A stretch of DNA of 58,030 nucleotides from Shewanella saliphila (GCF_014648295.1 NZ_BMQV01000027.1:1-58030), one strand, 5' to 3'; counted from the first letter of the stretch, positions 17,695 to 27,631 are shown. Translations and numbers: made by a program. Notes: generated by a model from the sequence alone, not told the origin.

Positions 17695-17710
17695 TGTGAT
17701 AACAGTCAAC
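17695..17710. promoter_or_regulatory. Possible CRP site before TonB receptor
   Basis: TGTGATAACAGTCAAC matches 8 of 10 fixed positions of TGTGA-N6-TCACA. It lies 15 bp from the palindromic operator. Catabolite control of a glycan receptor would be expected, but the site is only moderate. Confidence 0.35.
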
Positions 17711-17826
17711 AAAAACAAGTTTAAATTATTACATTTCATTAACCGATCGTGCTAGGGGAAAGTCGCACCTTAAACTTTGCTATTGTTTTTATTAGATTTT
17801 ATTGTTAGGGAGGTAAGTGCAAATGA

Positions 17827-17842
17827 ATGTAAGCGCTTTCTT
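17827..17842. promoter_or_regulatory. Second LacI-type operator
   Basis: ATGTAAGCGCTTTCTT keeps the full left half and centre of the palindrome and has a TTTC right half. It lies about 150 bp upstream of the first operator, a distance compatible with DNA looping between repressor dimers. Confidence 0.6.
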
Positions 17843-17957
17843 TTTGTTGCCGAAGTTGTTACAGCTTCGGCTCAGGTTTAAATGATAAATGCCAATGTAA
17901 TGTCGCATAGTTCATGGCAAATATCAGTGTTCAAGTGAAACCGATGATTATAAAAGT

Positions 17958-17983
17958 AAAAAACCAGCGGATGCTGGTTTTTT
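17958..17983 (-). terminator. Terminator after LacI-type gene
   Basis: CCAGC-GGAT-GCTGG flanked by an A-run on one side and a T-run on the other. It can work in both directions, and it lies 33 bp beyond the stop of the minus-strand regulator gene. The rest of 17540-18015 holds the operators and no gene. Confidence 0.75.
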
Positions 17984-18015
17984 AGGGGATAAGGTATAAC
18001 GCAATGCCAATCGAT

Positions 18016-19017
18016 TTAGTCGACTTTTTTTGCCGAAGTGCGGATAAATAACTCTGGTTTAAACGAACTGTCAACTGCAATGTCTTGGTCATTGTAAACC
18101 TGCTGTAACACCCAGCGAGCCGCCATTTTACCCATCTCATGAATAGGGTTACTTACCGTGGATAATTTAGGGGAAATATACTGCGGGAAAGGGATGTTAT
18201 CGTAACCAATAAATGAAATGTCATCGGGTACATTTAAGCCATGTTCTAAGCACACCGCAATTGCTCCAGAGGCCATTTGGTCATTAGCACATACCACAGC
18301 GGTGATGGGTTTGTTTAATGACAACAAATGTTCCATTGCGTCGCTGCCGCCAGCCTCTTTAAAATCACTCTCGTAATAAAGTGATTCGTCAAATGGGACA
18401 TTATATTGTGCTAAGGCGCGTTTATGGCCTTTTAAACGATCTCTTACATCCAGTTTAAACAGTGGCCCTGAAATATAAGCAACATGGGTATGTCCAAGCG
18501 ACAAAATGTAATCGGTAGCCATAAAGCCACCGAGTTCATTTTCAAGGTAAACACAGCGGTCTTTAATGGATTCAATATAGCGGTTAATAAAGACTATTGG
18601 TGTTGGGCCTTTGCTGAGCTCAATTAAATAATCATCAGACACGGCTTCAACATCCAAAATCAACGCATCACAACCACGACTCATTAAAAATTCGACACTG
18701 TCTTTTTCTTGGGCTTCATCACTGTGGCCCGCGGCAATAATCACGTGTTTATTGGCGCTTCGCAGCGCCGTTTCGATTTCGGTCATCATTGGACCGTAAA
18801 ACGGACCATCAAGTTGCGACACCAACACGCCAACGCTATTAGAACGATTAGACGCTAAAGACTGAGCAATCGTATTGGGGCGATACCCTAAGGTTTGCAT
18901 CGCATCCAATACTTTTTGCTTGGTTCTATCACTGACTTTGGTGTTGTTGTTCATCACTCTAGACACCGTAGCCAGAGACACACCCGCCATTACTGATACA
19001 TCATAAATCGTTGCCAT
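18016..19017 (-). CDS. LacI-family transcriptional regulator of the beta-glucan locus
   Basis: A 333-residue repressor. The N-terminal helix-turn-helix reads ATIYDVSVMAGVSLATVSRVMNN, the hinge helix lies near RPNTIAQSLASNRS, and a periplasmic-binding-protein-like sugar domain follows with SFIGYDNIPFPQYISPKLSTV. It is the last gene of a minus-strand unit with the GPH symporter and GH1. Three LacI-type operators in the locus (17664, 17827, 21991) make it the probable local repressor, released by a glucose oligomer or glucoside. It corresponds to what has been called BglR in Shewanella reconstructions, as far as I recall. Confidence 0.9.
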   Translation of the reverse strand: MATIYDVSVMAGVSLATVSRVMNNNTKVSDRTKQKVLDAMQTLGYRPNTIAQSLASNRSNSVGVLVSQLDGPFYGPMMTEIETALRSANKHVIIAAGHSDEAQEKDSVEFLMSRGCDALILDVEAVSDDYLIELSKGPTPIVFINRYIESIKDRCVYLENELGGFMATDYILSLGHTHVAYISGPLFKLDVRDRLKGHKRALAQYNVPFDESLYYESDFKEAGGSDAMEHLLSLNKPITAVVCANDQMASGAIAVCLEHGLNVPDDISFIGYDNIPFPQYISPKLSTVSNPIHEMGKMAARWVLQQVYNDQDIAVDSSFKPELFIRTSAKKVD

Positions 19018-19083
19018 ATCGCCTTTTCTTGTTAATTAATTCAAGTTAGCCTTGGAACATTGATTTGCAAGACTAGCATGCTT

Positions 19084-20412
19084 TTATTTTGCATCTCTAT
19101 TTAATTCTAAGTGAATTTCATCCACTTTTTGGTTGTCCAGTACATACCAGCGCATGACAAACGCCACCAAAATAGAGCCTATGGCAGGGTAAATGGTAAA
19201 GGACAATAATATACCTTGCTGGGTGGCTTCTGTTTGTGCGGTATCGGCTTGATAACCATAGCCAGCTAACAACCAACCTGCAGCCGCGCCACCAATGGCA
19301 ACCCCTAACTTAATAAAGAATATCACTGATGAATAGATCATCCCTGTGATTCGTACGCCATTTTTGTATTGGCCATAATCGACCACATCGGCCATTTTTG
19401 CCCATAACAACGGCGTTGCCATATTGAAGGTAAAGCCCCAAGCAATAAACATAAAGAACGCCAATATAACTTGATCGCTTGGTACAAAGTAACTGAGTAC
19501 ACATAATGTTGCGGCAAGGATTTGCAGGCTAATATAGGCTTTCACTTTACAGACGCGTTTAGCCAGCGGTTCAGCCAAAATACAACCAAAGATATTACCG
19601 ACCATCCCCAGGGTGATAAACAGGGTGATGGAGTCTGGCATGTTGAGGTAATACTTAACATAGTAAATGGCTAAGCTAGTGCGCAGTACCATGCCAGATA
19701 ATAAACACACCGAAGCAACAGAAAGTACCCGCCATTGATCATTTTTAAGCATGTCGCCAAAGTCTTTCTTAAAACTTGATTGCTGATCGACTGGCGGGTG
19801 AAGGCGCTCTTTGGTGCCCCAAAAACACACTAAAAACATCGCCACGCCTAAAATGCTCATTGCGGTAATCGTTAGTTGATAACCTTTTGCCTCATCACCC
19901 TGACCTAAAAACTCGACTAAAGGTAATGTCAGTCCTGACACCAGCAAACCACCTAACATGGCGAATACAAAACGGTATGACTGCACTGATACCCGCTCTT
20001 TAGGATCAGCGGTTAATACGCCGCCCAAAGCACAGTAAGGAATGTTAATAGCGGTATAGACCATCATCAAGGCTGTGTAAGTCACAAAGGCATAAATCAT
20101 TTTACCGTCTTCGGTTAAATCGGGTGTGGTAAATGCCAACACACTGATACAGCCAAAGGGCAGGGCAAACCATAACAAGTAAGGTCTGAATTTACCCCAG
20201 CGGGTATTGGTTCTATCGGCCAGTGCGCCCATTAATGGATCGGTTACCGCATCAATTAAACGCACGGCTAAAAACATGGTGCCGACAAATGCAGGTGAAA
20301 TACCGAAAATGTCGGTATAGAAAAAGGTTAAAAAAAGCATCACCGTTTGGAACACAATGTTACTGGCTGTGTCACCAAGCCCGTAGGCCATTTTCTCTTT
20401 AATACTGATCAT
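19084..20412 (-). CDS. GPH-family sugar:cation symporter
   Basis: A 442-residue inner-membrane protein with about twelve helices. The front has KMAYGLGDTASNIVFQTVMLFLTFFYTDIFG, then DAVTDPLMGALADRTNTRWGKFRPYLLW, a hallmark of the glycoside-pentoside-hexuronide family (MelB, XylP). It would import a glucoside or short beta-glucan with Na+ or H+. The GH1 gene upstream in the same unit (88 bp) would hydrolyse the imported disaccharide in the cytoplasm, and the LacI gene follows 66 bp downstream. Confidence 0.9.
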   Translation of the reverse strand: MISIKEKMAYGLGDTASNIVFQTVMLFLTFFYTDIFGISPAFVGTMFLAVRLIDAVTDPLMGALADRTNTRWGKFRPYLLWFALPFGCISVLAFTTPDLTEDGKMIYAFVTYTALMMVYTAINIPYCALGGVLTADPKERVSVQSYRFVFAMLGGLLVSGLTLPLVEFLGQGDEAKGYQLTITAMSILGVAMFLVCFWGTKERLHPPVDQQSSFKKDFGDMLKNDQWRVLSVASVCLLSGMVLRTSLAIYYVKYYLNMPDSITLFITLGMVGNIFGCILAEPLAKRVCKVKAYISLQILAATLCVLSYFVPSDQVILAFFMFIAWGFTFNMATPLLWAKMADVVDYGQYKNGVRITGMIYSSVIFFIKLGVAIGGAAAGWLLAGYGYQADTAQTEATQQGILLSFTIYPAIGSILVAFVMRWYVLDNQKVDEIHLELNRDAK

Positions 20413-20467
20413 ACGTGCCTCAATAATTGTTGTTATATTTTTTTAATTTGATGCGTTAAATACAATA

Positions 20468-20490
20468 AAGCCGCTCATTAGGAACGGCTT
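20468..20490 (-). terminator. Weak hairpin between GH1 and GPH genes
   Basis: AAGCCG...CGGCTT with an 11-base loop, read on the minus strand just after the GH1 stop and followed by TATTGTATTT. It may partly uncouple GH1 from the downstream transporter and regulator genes. Confidence 0.4.
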
Positions 20491-20500
20491 AACTGTAGAG

Positions 20501-21832
20501 TTATTTTCTGTTAGCTAATAAGTCTTTGTAGGCATAAGCGCTAGACTTAAGCGTACGCTTTTGGGTGTCATAATCAACATAGACAATACCAAAGCGTTTT
20601 AAATACCCTTCAGCCCATTCAAAGTTATCCATTAGGCTCCAGGCAAAGTAACCCACAATATTAACGCCTTGTTCTATGGCGTTATTCACAGCATTTAAGT
20701 GGGCATCATAATAAGCGAGTCTGTCTTGATCATCCACTTTACCGTCAATCAATTTATCGTCCATAGCGGCACCATTTTCGGTGATGTACATCGGCGGTAA
20801 CGGATAAAGTGCATGTAATGAGGTCAATAAATCAGTGAATGATTGCGGGTAAATCTCCCAACCAATATCGGTTTTAGGATTATCAACCATATCAATTTGG
20901 CTAAAGCCTGTGACTGCATCTGCTTTGTACACAGCACGGGTATAAAAGTTGATGCCTAAAAAGTCGATGGGTTGGGCAATAATATCAAAGTCGCCTGCTT
21001 CAATAACCGGCATATCCTCTGGTGCAAAGTCGTTAATAATCTCAGGGTAGCAGCGATCAAACAGCGGCTTAATGTACCACTGATTAAAATACTGGTCAGC
21101 TTTACTGGCGGCTTGTACATCTTCGGCTGAGTCGGTGGCACTGTAACAAGGGGTAAAGTTAAGCACGATGCCGTTTTCAGTGTTTGGGCTGTTTTTTTGC
21201 AATACTTTCATGGCTAAACCATGGGCTAACAATAAATGATGCGCTGATTGACGACCATAAGATTTTTTAGCCAAACCAGGTGCATGTACGCCAATTTCAT
21301 AACCTAGATACGAGCTGCAAAAAGGCTCGTTAAATGTGGCATAAGAGTATACCCGGTCGCCAAAGGCTTGGGTGACTTTGTCGGTATAGTCAGCAAATAA
21401 GTAAGCTGTTTCACGGTTTAACCAGCCGCCATTGTCTTCAATGTGTTGTGGTAAATCCCAGTGATATAAGGTGACAAACGGTTTAATGCCGCGACGATTT
21501 AGCTCGTCTAATAAGTCAGTATAAAACTGTACGCCTTGAGTGTTTAAGCTGCCATCTTTGTGTAACACGCGAGGCCAAGAAATCGATAAACGGTATGCAT
21601 CTACACCCAATGATTCAATTAAATCAATATCTTCACGCCATAGTTTTACGTGTTCGCAAGCTTGGTCGCCGTTAGAACCGTCACGTACTTTGCCTGGTGT
21701 GGCGCAAAAAGTGTCCCAAATGCACGCTAAACGTGAATCAGCTGCGCCTTCGATTTGAAATGATGCGGTTGCAACACCGTATGTGAACGCTTTTGACTGC
21801 ATTTTCGAATTGGCTGGTAACATTATTTTCAT
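20501..21832 (-). CDS. GH1 family beta-glucosidase
   Basis: An intracellular glycosidase of about 443 residues. The acid/base glutamate is in ATFNEPF (about Glu169) and the nucleophile in YITENGAAM (about Glu352). The N-terminus FTYGVATASFQIEGA is the GH1 signature. No signal peptide, so it acts in the cytoplasm on imported beta-glucosides such as laminaribiose or cellobiose. The absence of an adjacent PTS makes a 6-phospho specificity less likely. Start choice is loose: GTG at 21844, ATG at 21832 and ATG at 21823 are all in frame. I prefer 21832, with AAGTGA 8 bp before it. It is divergent from the FHS transporter. Confidence 0.92.
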   Translation of the reverse strand: MKIMLPANSKMQSKAFTYGVATASFQIEGAADSRLACIWDTFCATPGKVRDGSNGDQACEHVKLWREDIDLIESLGVDAYRLSISWPRVLHKDGSLNTQGVQFYTDLLDELNRRGIKPFVTLYHWDLPQHIEDNGGWLNRETAYLFADYTDKVTQAFGDRVYSYATFNEPFCSSYLGYEIGVHAPGLAKKSYGRQSAHHLLLAHGLAMKVLQKNSPNTENGIVLNFTPCYSATDSAEDVQAASKADQYFNQWYIKPLFDRCYPEIINDFAPEDMPVIEAGDFDIIAQPIDFLGINFYTRAVYKADAVTGFSQIDMVDNPKTDIGWEIYPQSFTDLLTSLHALYPLPPMYITENGAAMDDKLIDGKVDDQDRLAYYDAHLNAVNNAIEQGVNIVGYFAWSLMDNFEWAEGYLKRFGIVYVDYDTQKRTLKSSAYAYKDLLANRK

Positions 21833-21963
21833 ATTAATTTTCACTTAGTATTGATTAAGTTTGAGTCTTTTTTTGGCAATTTATTGCGCTGAAACACCGA
21901 TGATTACGCTATTGTGCCACTCACCTGTTAGATGAAAAATTCTGTTTGAACATCTAAAAATCG

Positions 21964-22006
21964 TTGACATCAGTTATCGATATGTTAAAAATGAAAGCGC
22001 TTACAT
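21964..22006 (+). promoter_or_regulatory. Promoter with overlapping LacI-type operator
   Basis: TTGACA at 21964-21969 is a perfect -35 hexamer, with TAAAAA at 21986-21991 after a 16-bp spacer as a possible -10. Directly overlapping it is ATGAAAGCGCTTACAT (21991-22006), a near-palindrome related to the receptor operator. The placement is ideal for repression of the FHS transporter-GH3 unit and could serve the divergent GH1 unit too. The rest of 21845-22177 shows no gene. Confidence 0.6.
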
Positions 22007-22177
22007 TGAGATTAGTGATTAATGATACAAAGGTCAATATTTGATTTAGCGAATTAATCACAACAGGCCAGTAGGGGATATCGTTTACACGCGTTTATGC
22101 TGAGTGAACGATTTATGGTCATGTTTAGCTCGAGTAGTAACTAACCCAATATAACGACTTATAAATCAGGGGATGTC

Positions 22178-23491
22178 ATGGCGACTTCACACAACCAACC
22201 AGAGTTAACTCATGTTGACTCTACTCACCAACAAGGGGATTTTCGCTTTGCATTAGTCGCGTTAACCTCGTTGTTTTTTATGTGGGGCTTTTTAACTTGC
22301 CTCAACGATATTTTAATTCCTTACTTAAAAAACATGTTTGAGCTTAACTATGCTCAAGCAATGTTAGTGCAGTTTTGTTTCTTTGGTGCTTACTTTATTG
22401 TGTCGATCCCAGCAGGTTCGCTTGTGGGTAAAATTGGTTACCAAAAAGGGATTATCACGGGGTTAGTGATTGCCTGTGTTGGGTGTTTATTATTCTATCC
22501 TTCAGCCAGTTATGGCTCATACAATATGTTCTTGTTTGCCTTTTTTGTTTTAGCATCGGGCATTACCATTTTACAAGTTTCAGCCAATCCATATGTGAGT
22601 GTGCTAGGCCCTGCTGAAACCGCATCATCTCGTTTAACCTTAACCCAAGCGTTTAATTCCTTAGGCACTACGGTGGCGCCTTTCTTTGGCAGTTGGTTAA
22701 TTTTATCGACAGTTGAACACGATGAAAAACTTACTGAAGTCGGTGAGGTCATTGGCCAATTATCGGTACAACAACAAGCCAGTGCGGTGCAAACACCGTA
22801 TTTGATTTTGGCAGCGTCTTTATTAGCTCTTGCGGTCATTTTTATGCTGTTAAAGCTGCCCCTATTGGGCAAGAAGGTGGTGACTAGCCAAAAAACGGCC
22901 AAAGGCAGTGCATGGCAATATCCTCACCTCGTATTGGGCGCTGTAGGTATTTTTGTCTATGTTGGCGCCGAAGTGGGCATTGGCAGCTTTTTGATTAGCT
23001 TTTTAACTCAAGATGACATTGGTGGTTTATCAGAATCCCAGGCTGCGCATTACATCGCTTATTACTTTGGCGGTGCCATGGTAGGGCGCTTTATTGGTGC
23101 AGGTGTGATGCAAAAAATTCAAGCTGGCAAAGTGTTAGCTTTTAATGCTCTGTGTGCTTGTGTATTAATTGTGGCGGCGATGTTTAGTGCTGGCACGGTC
23201 GCCATGTGGGCATTATTGTTAGTGGGATTATGTAACTCTATTATGTTTCCGACCATCTTCAGCTTGGCGTTACAAGATTTAAAACAGCATACCAGCCAGG
23301 GCTCAGGTATTTTATGTTTAGCCATTGTCGGCGGCGCGGTTTTACCGTTACTGCAAGGCATTTTGGCAGACAGTTTAGGTATTCAATTAGCGTTTATCGT
23401 GCCGCTACTATGTTACGGTTTTATTGGTTATTACGGTTTAGTCGGTTGCCATGCTGCGCGCCCTACCGCTAACGTTAAGCAACAAGGATAA
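22178..23491 (+). CDS. FHS-family sugar:H+ symporter (glucose/galactose type)
   Basis: A 437-residue major-facilitator protein with about twelve helices. [41 protein letters not shown] is the signature of the FucP/GluP group of H+-coupled transporters for fucose, glucose or galactose. It would take up the glucose released in the periplasm by the GH3 enzyme, whose gene begins 9 bp downstream. The ATG follows AGGGGA closely upstream. It complements the GPH carrier, which may handle longer or disaccharide products. Confidence 0.9.
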   Translation: MATSHNQPELTHVDSTHQQGDFRFALVALTSLFFMWGFLTCLNDILIPYLKNMFELNYAQAMLVQFCFFGAYFIVSIPAGSLVGKIGYQKGIITGLVIACVGCLLFYPSASYGSYNMFLFAFFVLASGITILQVSANPYVSVLGPAETASSRLTLTQAFNSLGTTVAPFFGSWLILSTVEHDEKLTEVGEVIGQLSVQQQASAVQTPYLILAASLLALAVIFMLLKLPLLGKKVVTSQKTAKGSAWQYPHLVLGAVGIFVYVGAEVGIGSFLISFLTQDDIGGLSESQAAHYIAYYFGGAMVGRFIGAGVMQKIQAGKVLAFNALCACVLIVAAMFSAGTVAMWALLLVGLCNSIMFPTIFSLALQDLKQHTSQGSGILCLAIVGGAVLPLLQGILADSLGIQLAFIVPLLCYGFIGYYGLVGCHAARPTANVKQQG

Positions 23492-23500
23492 GGACATCAC

Positions 23501-26137
23501 ATGACTATTATTTCTGTAAAAACTGAGCGTAAATCAACCAAGCTCACGACGGTAAGCTACTTAAGTTTTGCGGTTTTATTGGGTCTGGGTGGTTGCGGCG
23601 AAGCGCAACAAGCCGCTCCTACTAACACGGTTACACCACAAGCGGCTACAGTAGAAACTAGCGCAAAAAACACCATTGATTTATGGCCGGCATTAACACC
23701 TGCCATTGCCAAAGATGCTGAGCTCGAAGCCAAAATTACCGCGCTGGTGAGCAAGATGACGGTAGAGCAAAAAGTGGCGCAGATGATCCAGCCTGAAATT
23801 CGCGATATCACCGTTGAAGATATGCGCAAGTACGGTTTTGGCTCGTATCTCAATGGCGGCGGTGCTTACCCTAATAACGATAAACATGCCACGCCAGCGG
23901 ATTGGATTGCCTTAGCTGAATCGCTATATCAAGCCTCAGTTGACGACTCTGTCGATGGCATTAATATCCCGACAATGTGGGGAACTGACGCTGTACATGG
24001 CCACAACAATGTCATTGGTGCCACGCTATTTCCGCACAATATTGGTCTAGGTGCGGCCAATAATCCAAAATTGATCGAACAAATTGCAGCGATAACCGCT
24101 AAAGAAGTGATGGTCACTGGTATTGATTGGGTATTTGCACCCACAGTAGCCGTTGTGAGGGATGACCGTTGGGGCCGCAGTTATGAAGGCTATTCTGAAG
24201 ACCCCGCCATTGTCAGAGATTACTCATTTGCGATTGTTGAAGGGTTACAAGGTGCCGTTAATGGTGACTTTTTATCGGATCAACGTGTGCTGTCGACCGT
24301 TAAGCATTTCTTAGGTGATGGCGGCACAGAAAAGGGTATTGATCAGGGCGACAATATTGCCACTGAAAAAATGTTAGTCGATGTGCATGCTCAAGGTTAT
24401 GTTGGCGGCTTAAATGCAGGCGCACAAAGTGTGATGGCCTCGTTTAATAGCTGGCATGGTGAAAAAAATCATGGCAATAAATACTTACTGACCGACGTAT
24501 TAAAAGATCGCATGGGCTTTGACGGTTTTGTGGTGGGTGATTGGAATGGCCATGGACAAATTCCGGGTTGTAGCAATGAGTCGTGTGCTCAAGCGGCTAA
24601 TGCGGGCCTAGATATCTTTATGGTGCCAACTGCTGCGTGGAAACCGTTATTTGAAAACACGGTGGCACAAGTTAACAGTGGCGAAATTAGTCAGGCTCGA
24701 TTAGACGATGCAGTATCACGTATTTTACGGGTTAAATTGAGAGCCGGTTTGTTTGAAAAGCCAAGCCCTGCTAAGCGCCCATTATCGGGTAAGACAGAGC
24801 TGATCGGCCAAGCAAGTCATCGTGAGGTTGCCCGTCAGGCGGTGCGTGAATCTTTGGTATTGCTGAAAAATAATCAAAATGTGTTGCCGCTTTCACCTAA
24901 GCTATCGGTCTTGGTAGCGGGTGATGCAGCCGACAATATTGGTAAGCAGTCGGGCGGCTGGACTATTACCTGGCAGGGTACCGACAACCAAAATGCCGAC
25001 TTCCCTGGCGCAACATCTATTTACTCAGGTATTGAGCAAGCGGTCAGTCAGGCAGGTGGTCAAGCAATGCTAAGTGTTAATGGCGAGTTTACTGAACAAC
25101 AAAAGCCAGATGTCGCCATTGTAGTGTTTGGTGAAGAGCCTTACGCCGAAGGCAATGGCGATATTGATAACCTTGAATATCAACGTGGCGACAAGCGCGA
25201 TTTAGCCTTGTTAAAGCAGCTTAAAGCACAAGGCATTCCTGTGGTATCGGTATTTATCAGTGGCCGCCCAATGTGGGTGAATGCTGAATTTAACGCATCG
25301 GACGCCTTTGTTGCCGCATGGTTACCAGGCTCTGAAGGCCAGGGCATTGCCGATGTGTTGTTTACTGATGCAGACGGTAAGGTCAAACATGACTTTGGCG
25401 GTAAGTTATCGTTCTCATGGCCAGCAACGCCACAGCAAACAAGGGTTAACGTGCCTTTAGCAACAGAATCAACTGAAGTTAAAGCGCAATATCAGCCATT
25501 GATCCCATTTGGTTACGGGTTAACTTATCAGTCCAATGCCAGTGATGCCGTGGTGCTTGATAATTTATCTGAAGACAATTTAGCTGCTGAGCAAACACTA
25601 GTCGACTTGCCGTTATTTGAGCGTGCAGTTAAGTCGCCGTGGTCAATGTACATTGCTAATAGCGCAGAGCGTCAGGGATTGTCGAGCAGTGTGGCACAAA
25701 ACAGCGCGTTAACGATCCGTACTATGGATCGCGTCGTGCAAGAAGATGCTCGATTGGTGTCCTTTAATGGTAGCGAGCAAGGTGTCGTTGGCTTAATCAG
25801 TAACTTCCCACGTGACTTTAGAGCCTACAGCAATAGCGATTCAGCGTTGACCTTAAGTATAAAAGCCACTACATCACTGCAAAAGCCACTTTGGTTAGGC
25901 ATGGCCTGTGAAGGTGATTGTCGCAAGCAAGTTGATATTGCTCAGCAAGTGAATGGCAAGTTAGGTGAGTGGCAGAATATTAGTGTGTCATTGGCGTGTT
26001 TTGCTAGCGAGCCAATGGACTTTGGCAAAATCACTATGCCGTTCTATCTCGCGACCAGCGATAAAGTTGATGTGAGCTTCAGTGATGTGGTGATCCATAC
26101 TCAGCCTGGTGAAAACACGGTTCAATGTAAAAAGTAA
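23501..26137 (+). CDS. GH3 exo-beta-glucosidase/glucan glucohydrolase lipoprotein
   Basis: An 878-residue enzyme. A lipobox LGLGGC near residues 29-34 marks it as a lipoprotein. The GH3 TIM-barrel domain contains DAVHGHNN, DPAIVRDYSFAIVEG, KHFLGDGGT and the nucleophile Asp347 in GFVVGDWNGHG. The second alpha/beta domain has ARQAVRESLVLLKNNQNVLPL and GEEPYAEGNGD. An extra C-terminal domain of about 180 residues (from LFERAVKSPWSMY) resembles the ExoP-type beta-sandwich of marine GH3 enzymes. It removes glucose from beta-1,3/1,4-glucan ends, probably in the periplasm. Confidence 0.92.
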   Translation: MTIISVKTERKSTKLTTVSYLSFAVLLGLGGCGEAQQAAPTNTVTPQAATVETSAKNTIDLWPALTPAIAKDAELEAKITALVSKMTVEQKVAQMIQPEIRDITVEDMRKYGFGSYLNGGGAYPNNDKHATPADWIALAESLYQASVDDSVDGINIPTMWGTDAVHGHNNVIGATLFPHNIGLGAANNPKLIEQIAAITAKEVMVTGIDWVFAPTVAVVRDDRWGRSYEGYSEDPAIVRDYSFAIVEGLQGAVNGDFLSDQRVLSTVKHFLGDGGTEKGIDQGDNIATEKMLVDVHAQGYVGGLNAGAQSVMASFNSWHGEKNHGNKYLLTDVLKDRMGFDGFVVGDWNGHGQIPGCSNESCAQAANAGLDIFMVPTAAWKPLFENTVAQVNSGEISQARLDDAVSRILRVKLRAGLFEKPSPAKRPLSGKTELIGQASHREVARQAVRESLVLLKNNQNVLPLSPKLSVLVAGDAADNIGKQSGGWTITWQGTDNQNADFPGATSIYSGIEQAVSQAGGQAMLSVNGEFTEQQKPDVAIVVFGEEPYAEGNGDIDNLEYQRGDKRDLALLKQLKAQGIPVVSVFISGRPMWVNAEFNASDAFVAAWLPGSEGQGIADVLFTDADGKVKHDFGGKLSFSWPATPQQTRVNVPLATESTEVKAQYQPLIPFGYGLTYQSNASDAVVLDNLSEDNLAAEQTLVDLPLFERAVKSPWSMYIANSAERQGLSSSVAQNSALTIRTMDRVVQEDARLVSFNGSEQGVVGLISNFPRDFRAYSNSDSALTLSIKATTSLQKPLWLGMACEGDCRKQVDIAQQVNGKLGEWQNISVSLACFASEPMDFGKITMPFYLATSDKVDVSFSDVVIHTQPGENTVQCKK

Positions 26138-26150
26138 ATTGTGCTGAGAG

Positions 26151-26191
26151 CTTGGCCAGACCCTAACTACACTGGTACGGTCTGGCTCAAG
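26151..26191 (+). terminator. Hairpin between GH3 and GH16
   Basis: GCCAGACC pairs with GGTCTGGC, with an outer CTTG/CAAG extension and a single bulge. No strong T-tract follows, so it is more likely a pause, stabiliser or leaky stop between the two cistrons than a full terminator. Confidence 0.45.
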
Positions 26192-26212
26192 CCTTGTTAA
26201 ATATTCAATATC

Positions 26213-27295
26213 ATGAGTAAACTAATGACGCATTTTGCTAACAACAACTCGTTGTTACCGGGCTTAACAGTTTTTACGTTGGCTTCGTTTATTCTCTCGG
26301 GTTGTCATTCAGTCGATACCGAAAGCCAAACTCAAACAGCAACCAGCCTGGTAAATTCTGGCTGGCAAATAGTGTGGCAAGATGAGTTTGACGGCAATGC
26401 AGTGAATGCCAACAAATGGAGTTTTGCAGTTGACTGTTATGGCGGCGGCAATAATGAAGCACAGTGTTATACCGCAAGAGCCAAAAATGCTTCAGTTGCC
26501 GATGGTTTACTGACCATTACCGCGATTAAAGAGCGCTTTTCTGGCCCTGCCGTTAACGATTCTGATCCAAGCTATGAGGTGAATGACACCAGTAAAACCT
26601 TGGATTATACCTCGGCAAGATTAGTGTCAAAAAACAAAGGCGATTGGAAATACGGCCGTTTTGAAATTCGCGCAAAATTGCCCCAAGGACAAGGTACCTG
26701 GCCTGCTATTTGGATGCTGCCGACCGATTGGGTATATGGCCCCTGGGCAGGTTCTGGCGAAATTGACATTATGGAAGCGGTAAATCTTAAAGTGGTTGTT
26801 GAGGATAGCGCGCCGGTTTCAGCCGTACACGGCACACTACATTACGGCAAACAATGGCCTAATAATGTTTATACAGGTCAAGAATATCACTTAGCGAATG
26901 GTGTTAACCCTGCCGATGACTTTCATGTTTACGCCGTTGAATGGCAACAGGATGAAATACGTTGGTATGTCGATGATGTTCATTTTGCCACGCAACGTTC
27001 ACCTGGCTGGTATAGCCAATATGTCGATGATAAGGGCGAAACAGTGAACGCGCCCAATGATGCGCCTTTTAATCAGCCTTTTCATCTGTTGCTAAATCTT
27101 GCTGTGGGTGGCGATTGGGCGGCAAACGTGCACAACAAAGGGATTGATCCTGAGGTATTTCCTCAATCAATGTTAGTGGATTATGTTCGTGTTTATCAAT
27201 GCGGCGATTCATCCACCACAGGTGCAGGCTGTGAAACCATTGATGAAGATGCGCAGTTGGTATCAGGCAAAACACTTACCGACACTATTCAATAA
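26213..27295 (+). CDS. GH16 endo-beta-1,3-glucanase (laminarinase-type) lipoprotein
   Basis: A 360-residue secreted enzyme. A signal peptide ends at the lipobox LSGC near residue 31. The catalytic motif is intact: SGEIDIMEAV, with nucleophile Glu183, Asp185 and acid/base Glu188. WQIVWQDEFDGNAVNANKWSF at the front, GRFEIRAKLPQGQGTWPAIWMLP before the motif and VDYVRVYQC at the end are the GH16 laminarinase pattern. It cuts long beta-1,3-glucans so that the receptor, GH3 and GH1 can finish them. It is 75 bp after GH3. There is no separate carbohydrate-binding module. Confidence 0.92.
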   Translation: MSKLMTHFANNNSLLPGLTVFTLASFILSGCHSVDTESQTQTATSLVNSGWQIVWQDEFDGNAVNANKWSFAVDCYGGGNNEAQCYTARAKNASVADGLLTITAIKERFSGPAVNDSDPSYEVNDTSKTLDYTSARLVSKNKGDWKYGRFEIRAKLPQGQGTWPAIWMLPTDWVYGPWAGSGEIDIMEAVNLKVVVEDSAPVSAVHGTLHYGKQWPNNVYTGQEYHLANGVNPADDFHVYAVEWQQDEIRWYVDDVHFATQRSPGWYSQYVDDKGETVNAPNDAPFNQPFHLLLNLAVGGDWAANVHNKGIDPEVFPQSMLVDYVRVYQCGDSSTTGAGCETIDEDAQLVSGKTLTDTIQ

Positions 27296-27631
27296 CCTTG
27301 ATTATCGCGATGGTTCCCCAGTTTTTGTGGTGTTAATTATACAGTCAATCCAGTGTTTTCTTGGGTTTGTTTACGTGGTGCAAACTGTGCAAGTGGGATT
27401 GAATACGAATGCAAAGATGCACTGTTTGCTTTGAGCAGCGCAACGCTTAGCTTAGTATCGAGCAACAAGATAAAGTGTTACCGATTTGTTGTTGTGGTGT
27501 GAGGTTTTTAACGACCAATTTGCGCGTTTAGGTTTAACTACGAACAAATGATTATATCAATTTATGATGCGAACGATGGCATAATGATTATTAATGGTAT
27601 CGGACCGCTATAAATTTTTAAGGGAATTGAT
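27296..27631. other. Intergenic at the edge of the glucan locus
   Basis: 336 bp with no supportable gene. One + strand frame is open from about 27308 to the TGA near 27510 without a start codon; it could be a worn extension of the GH16 gene or chance. Composition is AT-rich toward cysQ, whose ribosome site AAGGGA lies at 27620-27625. Confidence 0.35.

Noticed and set aside
27308..27510. Open frame after GH16 as a new gene or a lost C-terminal module
   Set aside because: It has no start codon or ribosome site, its composition is unconvincing, and no recognised module is visible.
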